From contig NZ_CP088245.1 of assembly GCF_021117275.1 (NCBI RefSeq), positions 3,385,501-3,449,500 of the forward strand: 64,000 nucleotides of DNA, read 5' to 3'. The notes under the pieces were generated by a model. The model did no database searches. It was not told the origin of the DNA and saw only the letters and a program-made list of their open reading frames with translations. This stretch comes from Metabacillus sp. B2-18. Lineage in GTDB: Bacteria; Bacillota; Bacilli; Bacillales; Bacillaceae. Positions 31,847-42,574 of this stretch are shown piece by piece. The stretch's first letter is position 1. The number at the start of each line of letters is the position of its first letter. The position numbers and the translations under genes were made by a program.

Positions 31847-33751
31847 TTAATTTTCTTCTTCTACTACTGTTTCTGCTTTTACTTCTGTTTCTTCTGCGTT
31901 TTCGCCATAAAATCGTAATAAGTCACCGTAAATGATTTCATCAGAGTAATTTAGCTCCTGCTTTGCTTTTTCCATATACGGATCACATACAGCCTGATCT
32001 GTAGGCTGGCCTGTTTCTTTATCATAGCAAATACCACGTGTGTAAACATTGTTTTCAGTGATAAAGCTTCCATCTCTTAAAACTGTGAACGATAATTTAT
32101 CATCTGATAACGCATCTGTACCAAACTGTATTTGCTCACTAGTATCAATACCTAATAAACTCATAATTGTTGGACGGATATCAATTTGTCCTGCTACTTT
32201 CGTAATGTTCTTAGGATCTTTATCCGTTACACCTGGTATGTGAACAATGAAAGGAACACGTTGTAATTGTACTGTTTCAAACGGAGTAATCTCTCTGCCA
32301 ATAAACTTCTCCATTGCTACATTATGGTTTTCTGAAATACCATAATGATCACCATAAAGGATGATGATTGAGTTCTGATAAACATCTGTTTTCTTTAAGT
32401 CCTCAAAAAATACTTTTACTGCCTCATCCATGTAGCGAACAGTTGGAATATATTGATTTAACGTTTTACTATTAGAATCAAACTCGTCAATCATACGATC
32501 CTCTTCCCCAAGTTCAAAAGGAAAGTGGTTTGTTAATGTGATTAATCTTGTATAGAATGGCTGTGGAAGATTATCAATATGTTGAACTGACTGTTGGAAA
32601 AAGTCGATATCCTTTAAGCCCCAACCAATTGAATTTTCTTCAGTTACATTGTAATCATTAACATCAAAGAATCGGTCATAGCCAAATCCTTGATACATCA
32701 AGTCACGATTCCAGAAACTCTTATTATTCGCATGAAACACTGTTGAATAGTATCCAAATTCTTTTAAAATTTCTGGTGTTGCATTGTATTCATTATTGCT
32801 GTTTGTAAAGAATACGGCACCACGACCTAATGGATATAAGGAGTTATCTACAATAAATTCTGAGTCAGATGTTTTCCCCTGACCTGTTTGATGATAAAAG
32901 TTTTCAAAGTAGTAACTCTCATTGATTAGATCATTTAAAAATGGAGTAATTTCTTGTCCATTTAATTCTTCATTTAGTACGAAGCTCTGTAACGATTCGA
33001 GTGAAAGTAAAATTACATTACGACCTTGTGCTATTCCTTGTAGGTCTTCATTTGAAGCTTTACGGTTAGCATTTACATAGTTCTCTATCTCAGTCAAGCT
33101 ATCACTGTCCGCTAAAGCACGTTGGGCAGATGTTTTTGACTGCAATACCGCATCATAAATATGAAAGTTGTAAACACTGATGTTTTTTACCAGCATTTCT
33201 CTATCAAATGAACGTGTTAATAATTGTGGTCTTTCTGTTTCAGCTAATCCTAAATTAAAAAAGAATACAGCGGCTACTAGTAGAAAATAAGCGGACTTTT
33301 CTTTTCTAGTCAGTAATGAAGCGGATCTGAAAGTTGGCTTTTTTAATAACCAATATAAAATAGCTAAATCAACAAACATTAATAAATCACTAGGTAAGAA
33401 AAGATTTGTAATACTACTTCCTAAATCTCCCATATTGCTTGTCTGAAACAATACTGGAATTGTTAAGAAATCATTGAAAAATCGGTAAAATACCATGTTT
33501 GCCAGGAGCAAACCTGTTACAAAGATACTAGCACCAAATATATAGCGGTTTCTGTTCTTCTCCTTCATGAAAAGTCCAAAACCAAACATTAGTAACAGAA
33601 AACTTAATGGATTAATGAATAATATAAACTCTTGTGTGAAGTTTTCAATTTTAATATCAAAGCTAGTTTTATAGACAATGTATGTTTTTATCCATAGAAA
33701 TAACGTTGCTAATAGTAAAAATGAGATTTTTGAAAATGTCTTTTTGCGCAT
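31847..33751 (-). CDS. yqgS: Lipoteichoic acid synthase family protein (LtaS/YqgS type)
   Basis: A 634-residue LtaS-type membrane enzyme. Five N-terminal helices precede a sulfatase-like extracellular domain with '[15 protein letters not shown]' (metal Glu), the nucleophile Thr in '[11 protein letters not shown]', '[17 protein letters not shown]' and '[15 protein letters not shown]'. It polymerises or primes glycerolphosphate chains outside the cell using phosphatidylglycerol. '[15 protein letters not shown]' resembles the region cleaved by signal peptidase in relatives. Position matches B. subtilis yqgS, one of four LtaS paralogues; which role it takes is inference. Confidence 0.93.
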   Translation of the reverse strand: MRKKTFSKISFLLLATLFLWIKTYIVYKTSFDIKIENFTQEFILFINPLSFLLLMFGFGLFMKEKNRNRYIFGASIFVTGLLLANMVFYRFFNDFLTIPVLFQTSNMGDLGSSITNLFLPSDLLMFVDLAILYWLLKKPTFRSASLLTRKEKSAYFLLVAAVFFFNLGLAETERPQLLTRSFDREMLVKNISVYNFHIYDAVLQSKTSAQRALADSDSLTEIENYVNANRKASNEDLQGIAQGRNVILLSLESLQSFVLNEELNGQEITPFLNDLINESYYFENFYHQTGQGKTSDSEFIVDNSLYPLGRGAVFFTNSNNEYNATPEILKEFGYYSTVFHANNKSFWNRDLMYQGFGYDRFFDVNDYNVTEENSIGWGLKDIDFFQQSVQHIDNLPQPFYTRLITLTNHFPFELGEEDRMIDEFDSNSKTLNQYIPTVRYMDEAVKVFFEDLKKTDVYQNSIIILYGDHYGISENHNVAMEKFIGREITPFETVQLQRVPFIVHIPGVTDKDPKNITKVAGQIDIRPTIMSLLGIDTSEQIQFGTDALSDDKLSFTVLRDGSFITENNVYTRGICYDKETGQPTDQAVCDPYMEKAKQELNYSDEIIYGDLLRFYGENAEETEVKAETVVEEEN

Positions 33752-33842
33752 CTAACTACCTCCTCATCCCATGGGACAATTACGCTACCTTTTATCTCTA
33801 ATTTTTTCCATTTATTAGGTTAGTATTAAACAACTAAAACAT

Positions 33843-33871
33843 ATCTTAATACTTTCTTTACAAAAAATCAA
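33843..33871 (-). promoter_or_regulatory. Probable sigma-A promoter of yqgS
   Basis: On the minus strand TTGATT, exactly 17 bp and TAAGAT form a good promoter about 90 nt upstream of the start codon. Confidence 0.5.
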
Positions 33872-34076
33872 TGTTTTTTCATACGCCCCTTACAATAGCC
33901 TGCTAGAATAATAATGTTAAGCTTATTCTCTATACCCTAGTATTAGACGTCCTAAAACATAAAAAGTTTCGTTTTCTTTAAAAGTAAAATAATTCTGAAA
34001 ATAAACTCAGGAATATAGTTCTACTTTTGATTACATACAAACGATTCATTTAACTCAGTAATTTTAACATTAAAAA

Positions 34077-34110
34077 TAAAAGGAGCTCTCTCATGGAGGC
34101 TCCTTTTTCC
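34077..34110 (-). terminator. Intrinsic terminator after glcK
   Basis: AAAAGGAGC and GCTCCTTTT pair around a loop and are followed by ATTTTTAATG on the minus strand. Confidence 0.75.
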
Positions 34111-34154
34111 TATCACCTATCAGTATAGTTTATAGGTCTTTTTACGTGTTAATT

Positions 34155-35111
34155 TTATTTATTTAGTAATTTTGTCTTTACTAACCATGCTCCACCGATT
34201 ACACCTGCATCATTCCCTAATGTTGCAACCGAGATGGACGCTGCTTTAGCAACTCGTGGGAAAGCAAAGCGTTTAAAATATTGCTCAACTCTAGAGATAA
34301 GATGGTCGCCTGCTTTAGATACTCCACCACCGATTACAATCTTTTCAGGGTTTAATCCATTGGATAAATTTGCAAGTACAAGTCCTAGTTGAAATGTAAC
34401 ATAATCAATTACTTCTACAGCTAAAGAATCGCCTTTTTCAGCAGCCTCAAATACATCTTTTGATGTTAAATCAGCGATTGTCTTAAGAATGCTATCCTGA
34501 TCAGATGATTGAAGCTTTTCCTTTGCTATCCTTACGATTCCAGTGGCTGATGCGATTGTTTCAATACATCCAGTTTTACCACACCCACATTGAGCTCCAC
34601 CTTCAGGGACAACCGTAACATGTCCGATTTCACCACCTGCTCCATTTACACCGTGGATAACCTCTCCATTTGAAATAATACCGCCACCAACACCAGTACC
34701 TAGTGTTACACAAATTAAGTCCTTAGCGCCGTCTCCAGCACCTTTCCACATTTCACCTAGTGCTGCAATGTTTGCATCATTATCAATAACAGCAGGTAAA
34801 CCGGTTTCCAGCTCTAAATGATCTCTTAATGGATAGTTTACCCAGCCAAGGTTTGGTGTTTCATAAATAAGTCCGCTCTCTAAATTAACTGGACCAGGAG
34901 CGCCCATCCCTACTCCACCAAGTCTTGATTTATCCATTCCTAGTTCTTCAAGCTTTGTATCAATTGCTTTAGCGATATCGGTTGTAATTGCCTTCCCTGA
35001 TTTATCAGTAGGAATTTCCCATTTCTCTAAAATCTCTCCATAGTAATTAATAAATGCCATTTTGATTGTTGTACCACCTAAATCTACACCCACTAATATT
35101 TTCTCATTCAT
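34155..35111 (-). CDS. glcK: ROK-family glucokinase
   Basis: A 318-residue glucokinase phosphorylating glucose with ATP. The phosphate loop '[15 protein letters not shown]', catalytic Asp in '[15 protein letters not shown]' and the ROK zinc site '[17 protein letters not shown]' with 'GEIGHVTV' identify it as the B. subtilis GlcK type. It is preceded by yqgQ, with a 59-nt gap containing a perfect cre-consensus sequence. It acts in the cytoplasm, feeding glucose from non-PTS uptake or disaccharide breakdown into glycolysis. Confidence 0.96.
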   Translation of the reverse strand: MNEKILVGVDLGGTTIKMAFINYYGEILEKWEIPTDKSGKAITTDIAKAIDTKLEELGMDKSRLGGVGMGAPGPVNLESGLIYETPNLGWVNYPLRDHLELETGLPAVIDNDANIAALGEMWKGAGDGAKDLICVTLGTGVGGGIISNGEVIHGVNGAGGEIGHVTVVPEGGAQCGCGKTGCIETIASATGIVRIAKEKLQSSDQDSILKTIADLTSKDVFEAAEKGDSLAVEVIDYVTFQLGLVLANLSNGLNPEKIVIGGGVSKAGDHLISRVEQYFKRFAFPRVAKAASISVATLGNDAGVIGGAWLVKTKLLNK

Positions 35112-35150
35112 TTAAAATCACCTTTTTCTACTATTATATATGTGTTCATT

Positions 35151-35164
35151 AGTAAACGTTTTCA
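35151..35164 (-). promoter_or_regulatory. Putative CcpA binding site (cre) upstream of glcK
   Basis: The minus strand reads TGAAAACGTTTACT, a full match to the cre consensus TGWAARCGYTWNCW, 40 nt upstream of the glcK start. CcpA bound here could block or roadblock transcription of glcK when glucose is abundant. Binding is inferred. Confidence 0.55.
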
Positions 35165-35170
35165 ACCCTA

Positions 35171-35404
35171 TTACTTTTTACTTATACAAATCACTAAACG
35201 TAGATTATCCTTATCTTTTAAGTTTTGTATTTCTTGTCTTAAGAGTAGAACTGCCATTTGGTAATCCTTTGGCTCTAACAAATTTGATTGATACAACTGT
35301 TTCATTTCTTCTTCCATTAATTCTAGGTCAGAAACTCGATCGCCTATGTAAATGATCGTTCCAAATTTTTTTAAAAGCTGCTGAACGTCATATATCGTTT
35401 TCAA
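35171..35404 (-). CDS. yqgQ: YqgQ family protein (DUF910)
   Basis: A 77-residue helical protein of the DUF910/YqgQ family, with 'YDVQQLLKKFGTIIYIGDRVSDLELMEEEMKQLY' and 'YQMAVLLLRQEIQNL' as hallmarks. A TTG start at 35404, after AGGTGA, gives the family length; an ATG at 35443 adds 13 residues. B. subtilis YqgQ has been described as a small nucleic-acid-binding protein of unclear role, always near glcK. Here it directly precedes glcK. Confidence 0.82.
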   Translation of the reverse strand: MKTIYDVQQLLKKFGTIIYIGDRVSDLELMEEEMKQLYQSNLLEPKDYQMAVLLLRQEIQNLKDKDNLRLVICISKK

Positions 35405-35741
35405 GGTATCACCTACTTCATTATAACTAACATTTCTAAGCACTTAGTTATAAGCACTACTTTCAAGTATAAAGGAATTGAAAAAAGCGTCAAGAAAACG
35501 TTTATAATTTGTAAGGTTTTTTGACAAGATTATTTTTCTAGCATTCCCCATACTATATTTCAATATATTAAAAATCATCAAAAACCCTCTAATTCTCCTT
35601 ATTTTTATTGGATCCAATAATATAATTTATTTTATTTATCAGAATAATTTATTTTTTCTAAAAAATATATTGTCATTTCTAAAAGACAAGTTTAAAATAG
35701 GGTTACTTATTAATTGGAAGTTTTATTAGGGGGAACAAGTA
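35405..35741. other. Divergent intergenic region between yqgQ and cstA
   Basis: No gene is evident. It contains a cre-like site at 35493-35506, and a TTGACA at 35521 without a well-spaced -10. The strong ribosome site AGGGGG lies just before cstA. Confidence 0.5.
35493..35506. promoter_or_regulatory. Putative CcpA binding site (cre) upstream of cstA
   Basis: The minus strand reads TATAAACGTTTTCT, matching 13 of 14 positions of the cre consensus. It lies about 240 nt upstream of cstA and 90 nt upstream of yqgQ. CcpA control of carbon starvation genes is known; binding here is inferred. Confidence 0.45.
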
Positions 35742-37172
35742 ATGGTAACTTTTATTTTATGTGTACTTATTTTAATCGTAGGATATTTCGTTTATTCGAA
35801 AGTAGTTGAGCGCGTATTTGGTATTGACGATCAACGTGTAACTCCTGCCTACGCAAAAACAGACGGGTTAGACTATATGCCTATGAGCTGGTGGAAGGCA
35901 TCACTTATTCAGCTACTAAATATTGCAGGCTTAGGTCCAATATTCGGGGCGATTATGGGAGCTCTTTATGGACCAGTTGCATTTATATGGATTGTTGCTG
36001 GATGTTTATTCGCTGGCGCTGTTCATGATTATTTTTCCGGCATGCTTTCTATTAAACATGGCGGTGAACAATATCCAACACTTGTTGGACGTTACTTAGG
36101 AAAATCAGTTAAAACAATCATAAATTTAGTATCACTTGTGTTAATGATTTTAGTTGCAGCAGCTTTCACAGCGGGACCAGCTCAATTAGTTGAGCAGTTA
36201 ACACCTTTAAGTTATTCAGCTTCTTTAATACTTATTTTCGTTTATTTCGTATTAGCAGCTGTTTTACCTATTAACAAACTAATCGGAAAAATTTACCCAA
36301 TTTTCGGACTTATCTTAATCATCATGGCTGTTTCTATTGGGTTTGCTTTATTCTTTATGGATCATTCCATTCCAAATCTAACCGTAGAAAATTTACATCC
36401 AGGTGAATTACCAATTTGGCCATTACTAATGGTTACAATCTCTTGTGGAGCCATTTCTGGTTTTCATAGTACTCAAAGTCCAATTTTAGCTAGAACGTTA
36501 AAGAAAGAAAGCAATGGACGTAAAGTATTTTTTGGTGCAATGGTTGCTGAAGGTATTATTGCAATGATTTGGGCAGCAGCTGGTATGACATTCTTTGGAG
36601 GACCTGATGGACTTCAAGGAGCTCTTGCTGAAGGTGGTACAGCAGGTGTTGTAAACGAAATTAGTAAAACAACATTAGGGCAATTTGGTGGAATTCTTGC
36701 CGTACTAGGCGTCATTATTCTTCCTATCACAACAGGAGATACAGCATTAAGATCATCAAGAATGATGCTTGTTGAATTATTAAGTAAATTTGGAAACTTT
36801 GATTCTAAAATGAAAACTGTATTAATGACAATTCCAGTTATCGTTCCAACTTATCTTCTAACACAAATGGATTATTCATTCTTATGGCGTTATGTTGGTT
36901 GGACAAATCAAGTAGTTGCAACAGTGATGCTATGGACAGCTGCAATGTATTTACTACAGAACAACAAATTCCACTGGATTTGCAGCCTTCCAGCATTGTT
37001 CATGACAGCAGTAACTGGCTCTTATATTTTCTATGCACCAGAAGGATTCCAATTATCCTATCAAACTTCTATGATCATCGGTTCACTTATCTTTTTAGCT
37101 GTACTAATTTGGTTCTTAACTCAAATGAAAAAATATAAAAACAATCCTCTTCCATATGAAAAGGTTGCTTAA
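35742..37172 (+). CDS. cstA: CstA-family transporter (carbon starvation protein)
   Basis: A 476-residue integral membrane protein with about 13 helices of the CstA family, which includes pyruvate and peptide transporters. 'TPAYAKTDGLDYMPMSWWKA' and 'NIAGLGPIFGAIMGALYGP' near the N-terminus, 'GAISGFHSTQSPILARTLK' and 'VIILPITTGDTALRSSRMM' are family signatures. At this length it is the short form; B. subtilis CstA is longer. AGGGGG precedes ATG 35742. It imports a small carbon source at the cytoplasmic membrane; substrate not certain. Confidence 0.88.
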   Translation: MVTFILCVLILIVGYFVYSKVVERVFGIDDQRVTPAYAKTDGLDYMPMSWWKASLIQLLNIAGLGPIFGAIMGALYGPVAFIWIVAGCLFAGAVHDYFSGMLSIKHGGEQYPTLVGRYLGKSVKTIINLVSLVLMILVAAAFTAGPAQLVEQLTPLSYSASLILIFVYFVLAAVLPINKLIGKIYPIFGLILIIMAVSIGFALFFMDHSIPNLTVENLHPGELPIWPLLMVTISCGAISGFHSTQSPILARTLKKESNGRKVFFGAMVAEGIIAMIWAAAGMTFFGGPDGLQGALAEGGTAGVVNEISKTTLGQFGGILAVLGVIILPITTGDTALRSSRMMLVELLSKFGNFDSKMKTVLMTIPVIVPTYLLTQMDYSFLWRYVGWTNQVVATVMLWTAAMYLLQNNKFHWICSLPALFMTAVTGSYIFYAPEGFQLSYQTSMIIGSLIFLAVLIWFLTQMKKYKNNPLPYEKVA

Positions 37173-37176
37173 ACCC

Positions 37177-37208
37177 TAAAAGGGCTGACAAATTGTCAGC
37201 CCTTTTTT
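37177..37208. terminator. Bidirectional terminator between cstA and the spoVAF-like gene
   Basis: AAAGGGCTGACAA and TTGTCAGCCCTTT pair perfectly, with T and A runs on both sides. Confidence 0.9.
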
Positions 37209-38670
37209 AACGATCAGGATCTTGTGGATGTAAAAATGTTGGTCGACGATTTTTCAATGGCATTGGTGAACGGAATAAAACATCCCTTAGAGCACGTGCA
37301 TTAAATGGGATAAACGGATATAGGTATGGAACATTGAAGGACTTCATACGCGCAAGCATAATAATCCAGCCAGTAATTCCAGCTACTAATCCTATTACTC
37401 CTAACCATGCGGTAAATAGAAGTAACACAATACGGTAAATTCGATTAGCTAGGCTTAATTCGTAACTAGGAGTTGCAAAGGTACCTATTGCTGCAATGGC
37501 TAAATATAAAATCACTTCGTTTGTTAGAAGGCCAACTTCTACCGCTACTTGTCCAACCATTAAGGCGGCAACAAGCCCCAGAGCGGTTGCTAACGATGAT
37601 GGGGTATGAATGGCAGCCATCCTTAAGATATCAATTCCAACTTCAATCAGAAGAAACTGTAGAAGTAATGGTACTTGACCTGGATCTTCAATACCAACAA
37701 ATTTCATACCAGGTGGCAATAGACCAGGATTATCAGCAAATAAATACCACAGAGGTAAAATAAAAATTGAAGCCCACACTGCGATAAATCGAACCATTCG
37801 TAAGTAAGCTCCGACAATCGGCTTATTTCGATATTCCTCAGCATGCTGCAAATGATGCCAAAATGTTGTTGGAGTGATAAGTGCGCTAGGAGACCCATCG
37901 ACAAAAACAATCACATGTCCCTCATATATATGAGCTGCTGCTGTGTCAGGACGTTCTGTGTATCTTACCATGGGATATGGGTTAAGATGTCGACCTGAGA
38001 TAAATTCCTCAACTGTTTTTTCTCCCATAGGAAGACCGTCTGTATCAATAGCCAGTAGCGACTTTTTTAAATCCTCAACATGTTTCATGTCTGCAATATC
38101 CTCTAAATAGCAAACAACCACATCTGTTTTCGAACGTCTACCTATTTGTAAATACTCCATTCTGAGAGATCGATCTCTAATTCTTCGTCTTGTTAATGCC
38201 GTATTAAATACGATTGTTTCCACATACCCGTCTCTTGAACCTCTAACAACTTTTTCCATATCCGGTTCCTGTGGCCCACGGACAGGATATGTACGGGCAT
38301 CAATTAAGATGACTTGATCAATACCTTCTATAACAAGAGCTGTTGGCCCTGCCAAAACGGTTCCAACAACAGTATTTAAATCATCTGTTTTCTCAATTTC
38401 AACGTACGGGATATACGTTTTGAGTAGCTTTTCAAGAGTATTTTCCTCGAGCTGCTCAGGTGTAAGCTCAGATAAATATCTCATTAAATAATGTAAGATA
38501 TCATCTTTTACAAAACCATCCACCATAAATAACGCCATTTTACGTCCAGCATACTCAACATCGAGCTGAATTACATCAAAGCTTTTCTTTACACCCAGTC
38601 GTTCATTTAAGTACGATGTATTTTCCTGAAAATCCTTCGTTACAATCTTTTTTTCTACCTCATACGCCAT
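37207..38670 (-). CDS. SpoVAF/GerA-family spore protein
   Basis: A 487-residue member of the GerA/SpoVAF family. A large hydrophilic N-terminal region ('VIVFVDGSPSALITPTTFWHHLQHAEEY' marks its end) precedes five membrane helices, with 'PGLLPPGMKFVGIEDPGQVP' and 'RMAAIHTPSSLATALGLVAALMVGQ' as signatures, and ends with a basic cytoplasmic tail. Family proteins sit in the spore inner membrane and affect germination or dipicolinic acid movement. It stands alone here, not in a spoVA or ger operon. ATG 38670 follows GGAG. It supports a spore-forming host. Confidence 0.88.
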   Translation of the reverse strand: MAYEVEKKIVTKDFQENTSYLNERLGVKKSFDVIQLDVEYAGRKMALFMVDGFVKDDILHYLMRYLSELTPEQLEENTLEKLLKTYIPYVEIEKTDDLNTVVGTVLAGPTALVIEGIDQVILIDARTYPVRGPQEPDMEKVVRGSRDGYVETIVFNTALTRRRIRDRSLRMEYLQIGRRSKTDVVVCYLEDIADMKHVEDLKKSLLAIDTDGLPMGEKTVEEFISGRHLNPYPMVRYTERPDTAAAHIYEGHVIVFVDGSPSALITPTTFWHHLQHAEEYRNKPIVGAYLRMVRFIAVWASIFILPLWYLFADNPGLLPPGMKFVGIEDPGQVPLLLQFLLIEVGIDILRMAAIHTPSSLATALGLVAALMVGQVAVEVGLLTNEVILYLAIAAIGTFATPSYELSLANRIYRIVLLLFTAWLGVIGLVAGITGWIIMLARMKSFNVPYLYPFIPFNARALRDVLFRSPMPLKNRRPTFLHPQDPDR

Positions 38671-38829
38671 AAGATTTCTCCATTTCGTATCACGATTTGT
38701 TACACATCTTTGACGTATTATTGGTAAAACATACCTATATTCCATTAATTTGTTATTTTTAGCTTGTACTCATAAAATCGTAAATTGAATCATACAATTT
38801 AGCAACCTGTCCTTCTCGGAGTTGATAAA

Positions 38830-39699
38830 ATGAAAACAAAATGGATGATTGTCATCATTCTTGCCCTTATAACGTCTGGTATTCTTTATTTCTCACATGG
38901 TCAACGTGTTCGTGAGAGCATCATCTTTTTTCCCATTACCGATTCTGTAGCTTTTACAACAGCTTCAACTTCACTTGAATTTGTTGAAAATATGGATGAT
39001 GATGAGTATGTCATTGAATGGGATGTTACCTCGTTTACAGACAAAGTCATTTTTCTTAGACAAGATTTATCTCTTCTTTTCTCTGATGGTAAATTAATTG
39101 ATACATTATCAGAGTGGGAAGACCAAAGCCAAAAGCTAGCACAGTTTAAAAAGGTAAATGGTGAAGACAGTAGCCATTATGAAGCCATTAGTCTTCATTA
39201 TGGAGAGATCCATTTGGAAGATGATCAAATCCGTAGTACACAGCAGATGACAAGTGATCATTTATATGTCATAGATTCGGAATTCACAAATGCTTTTTCA
39301 TTTAAGAACGCACAAACAGAGGAAGAACTTGAGTGGAAAGATATTTTAGACAAAGTAAAGGCACAACACCTTGAATATAGCTGGAATCATTTAATAAATC
39401 ATTATCAGATAAATAAAAATGAGTACGAGGCTATTCCATTAACGGAGCTTGCTAGATATAACACTGAACCTCTTTTAGGTCTTTCTAAGGCAAAAACACA
39501 AGAAGTCATCGGAAGTCTTTGGGAGGGTTTATATAAAAACTACTTCTTAGGTTTAAAAACAAAAGAAGGTAAGGTCATTGAACCAATTGGTAGTGCAATG
39601 CCTCTCCTTCTATTTGCAAAAGATTATTCACATATTTTAGTACTAATTCAAGCAGAAGACGGTACTCCTTTTAAATTTATTCAAAACATTAAAAGTTAA
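38830..39699 (+). CDS. Hypothetical membrane-anchored protein
   Basis: A 289-residue protein with an N-terminal signal anchor ('KWMIVIILALITSGILYFSHG') and a hydrophilic body rich in Asp and Glu. The pattern suggests an extracytoplasmic domain. I do not recognise the family. Its coding end overlaps the gluP end by 4 bp tail to tail, so the shared stop region has no room for a terminator. The start follows CGGAGTTGATAAA. Codon use and hydropathy look like a genuine gene. Confidence 0.7.
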   Translation: MKTKWMIVIILALITSGILYFSHGQRVRESIIFFPITDSVAFTTASTSLEFVENMDDDEYVIEWDVTSFTDKVIFLRQDLSLLFSDGKLIDTLSEWEDQSQKLAQFKKVNGEDSSHYEAISLHYGEIHLEDDQIRSTQQMTSDHLYVIDSEFTNAFSFKNAQTEEELEWKDILDKVKAQHLEYSWNHLINHYQINKNEYEAIPLTELARYNTEPLLGLSKAKTQEVIGSLWEGLYKNYFLGLKTKEGKVIEPIGSAMPLLLFAKDYSHILVLIQAEDGTPFKFIQNIKS

Positions 39700-41234
39700 G
39701 GAGAAAGCTCATTCTGAAAAGCTTTGTAATTTTCATTGTTCGGATCATATTCTAGAGCTTTTGACACTTGTTCTAGCGCTAAATCCAATTTATTTTGGTT
39801 AGCGTATAATACTGCTAAATTAAAATGTGCTTGGTGGTAGCTGTCATCATTTGAAATGACTTGTTGCAGGTGTTCCGCCGCTTCATCGTATTTTTCCAAT
39901 TGAATGGCAGCTACAGATAATAAAAACAAGATATCATTTGAAGTCTGATCACTTGAAATGGCTTCTTGTAAATATGTGTAAGCTTCTTCAAACTCTTCAT
40001 TTTGAATAAGCTCCTGCCCCTTCATCGCTCTATACTCACTATATTGTGCTTGTGATTGGTCCATTCCGTACAAGAATAACCCTATTAACAATGCGATTGT
40101 TATGATAAGTCCGCCAACTCTAAGAAACCATTTTTTTTGGTTGGGCAGCTGAACGATGCTTGCAGCGAGAAATCCGCCTATTAACCCTCCTATATGCCCT
40201 GCATTGTCTATATTAGGGATTACAAATCCCAGCGCCAGGTTAATACCAACAACCACTAAAATATTTGAGCCCATCGTTCGGAAAAACACTTTTCGATTAT
40301 AGACACCAATAAATAGTAGAGCACCAAAGCAGCCAAAAATAGCTCCCGAAGCTCCAGCGGACAGAAATGGACTGAAGGCAAAGCTGACAATTGAACCAGA
40401 AACCCCTGCTACAAGATAAATGAATAAAAATTTTCCTCTTCCATAAGCCCTTTCAACTGCCGGCCCAATATAAAAGAGAGCAAAGCTATTCATAAGCAGA
40501 TGAAGAAACCCGATATGTAGAAAAACAGGTGTTATAAACCTCCACCATTCTCCATCGTAAATAAGCGGATTAAATTTAGCTCCGAACTGAATAAGTGTAT
40601 TCGTATCTGTACTTCCTCCAAAAAGCTCAAGCACAAGAAACATAAGAATTTGAATGCCTAGAAAGATATTAGTAAAGAAAGGCTTGCCATTTTGAAAGAG
40701 CCTTTTTTCTTCCTCTCTTAGTTTATTTTGATGAGAAATAACTCGTGTCCTAATTTCATGAAGCTGAGATTCAGACACATCGGGAGAATCAAAATCTTTT
40801 ACGGTGTCTAAAGGAAGATGTAGAGTATCTGACAACTTATCTAATCCTGGTTTCAGTTCAGCTTTCACAAGTATCATTGAGGTAATGTCAATGCTGCCCT
40901 TTCTTCCACCACTATAGCCCTTTAAAAACACTTCAGGATAATCATCTACAGGCGGCAAGCTAGAAAAATAGATATTTAAAACCGTCAAAGGACCTCTAAC
41001 CCCTGTTTTTAAAAGCTGCTCAAATTTTCGACCGGCTTGTTCAATATCAATAGCAAGTGTATTACCCCAATCAACATCAGTTCTCTTTACCCTAATAATT
41101 GAAAACTGTTTCTTTCTAAAAGGTTCGAGCATAACCTCATTTCCATCTTGGGAGATAGCTAAGATTGTATACTTATGCTCAATAACTAGTTGTTCAATAA
41201 ACGACCAGTAGACGTAATCCTGTTCTAAGACCAT
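39696..41234 (-). CDS. gluP: Rhomboid intramembrane protease with TPR repeats (GluP/YqgP)
   Basis: A 512-residue rhomboid protease. A cytoplasmic N-terminal domain of about 190 residues precedes the rhomboid core: 'WWRFITPVFLHIGFLHLLMNSFALF', the nucleophile in 'SAGASGAIFGCFGALL' and the catalytic His in 'NAGHIGGLIGGFLAA'. About 110 C-terminal residues form tetratricopeptide repeats ('LIQNEEFEEAYTYLQEAI', 'LEKYDEAAEHLQQVI', 'LDLALEQVSKALEYDPN'). It cleaves membrane helices; in B. subtilis YqgP works with FtsH on the magnesium transporter MgtE. The gene has no downstream terminator, its end being shared with the convergent gene. Confidence 0.93.
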   Translation of the reverse strand: MVLEQDYVYWSFIEQLVIEHKYTILAISQDGNEVMLEPFRKKQFSIIRVKRTDVDWGNTLAIDIEQAGRKFEQLLKTGVRGPLTVLNIYFSSLPPVDDYPEVFLKGYSGGRKGSIDITSMILVKAELKPGLDKLSDTLHLPLDTVKDFDSPDVSESQLHEIRTRVISHQNKLREEEKRLFQNGKPFFTNIFLGIQILMFLVLELFGGSTDTNTLIQFGAKFNPLIYDGEWWRFITPVFLHIGFLHLLMNSFALFYIGPAVERAYGRGKFLFIYLVAGVSGSIVSFAFSPFLSAGASGAIFGCFGALLFIGVYNRKVFFRTMGSNILVVVGINLALGFVIPNIDNAGHIGGLIGGFLAASIVQLPNQKKWFLRVGGLIITIALLIGLFLYGMDQSQAQYSEYRAMKGQELIQNEEFEEAYTYLQEAISSDQTSNDILFLLSVAAIQLEKYDEAAEHLQQVISNDDSYHQAHFNLAVLYANQNKLDLALEQVSKALEYDPNNENYKAFQNELSP

Positions 41235-41311
41235 TTTAATCCGCTCCGCTTTAGTTTTCTTTATTATATCAATACATAAAAAAGAAAAGAAAGATTCTGC
41301 CTTTACAGATG

Positions 41312-41347
41312 AAAAAAAGCTGACAGTTCACAAGAAAGTCAGCTTTT
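41312..41347 (-). terminator. Intrinsic terminator after yqgO
   Basis: AAGCTGAC and GTCAGCTT pair around an 11-nt loop, followed by TTTTTTC on the minus strand. Confidence 0.75.
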
Positions 41348-41400
41348 ATGATGGATTTTTTATTACGTTTTGATTTCTAAAAATTGTTCTTCTTATAAAA

Positions 41401-41568
41401 TTAATGGAAAGCACGATTAACAAAACGATCTCTAATAAATGGTATTCTCATCGATAAATTAATAAAATATCTACGCAATTGCGGTTGACCTAATACAAAA
41501 TTTACAATGCGATATCGATAACGATAAACAGCAAATGAACCTGCCGCAAGCATAAGTAATCGTCTCAT
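41401..41568 (-). CDS. yqgO: YqgO-like small basic protein
   Basis: A 55-residue protein read on the minus strand from ATG 41568, preceded by GGAGGG. It begins 'MRRLLMLAAGSFAVYRYRYR', is very Arg-rich ('QLRRYFINLSMRIPFIRDRF') and ends 'VNRAFH'. Its place between gluP and the ldh/yqgN genes matches B. subtilis yqgO. It is missed by a length cutoff of 60 residues. A short hydrophobic N-terminus and basic body suggest membrane or nucleic acid contact, but function is unknown. Confidence 0.75.
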   Translation of the reverse strand: MRRLLMLAAGSFAVYRYRYRIVNFVLGQPQLRRYFINLSMRIPFIRDRFVNRAFH

Positions 41569-41611
41569 GATCATCCCTCCTACACTTTATCATTAGTAGG
41601 AACGGCCGATT

Positions 41612-42574
<963 letters not shown>

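Larger units (their letters stand above)
33752..34154. other. Intergenic region upstream of yqgS
   Basis: No gene is evident. It holds the glcK terminator at 34077-34110 and a probable yqgS promoter at 33843-33871. The remainder is AT-rich sequence in which I see no further structure. Confidence 0.5.

Noticed and set aside
35521..35556. sigma-A promoter for cstA from TTGACA at 35521 and TACTAT at 35551
   Set aside because: The spacing is 24 bp, too long for a normal promoter.
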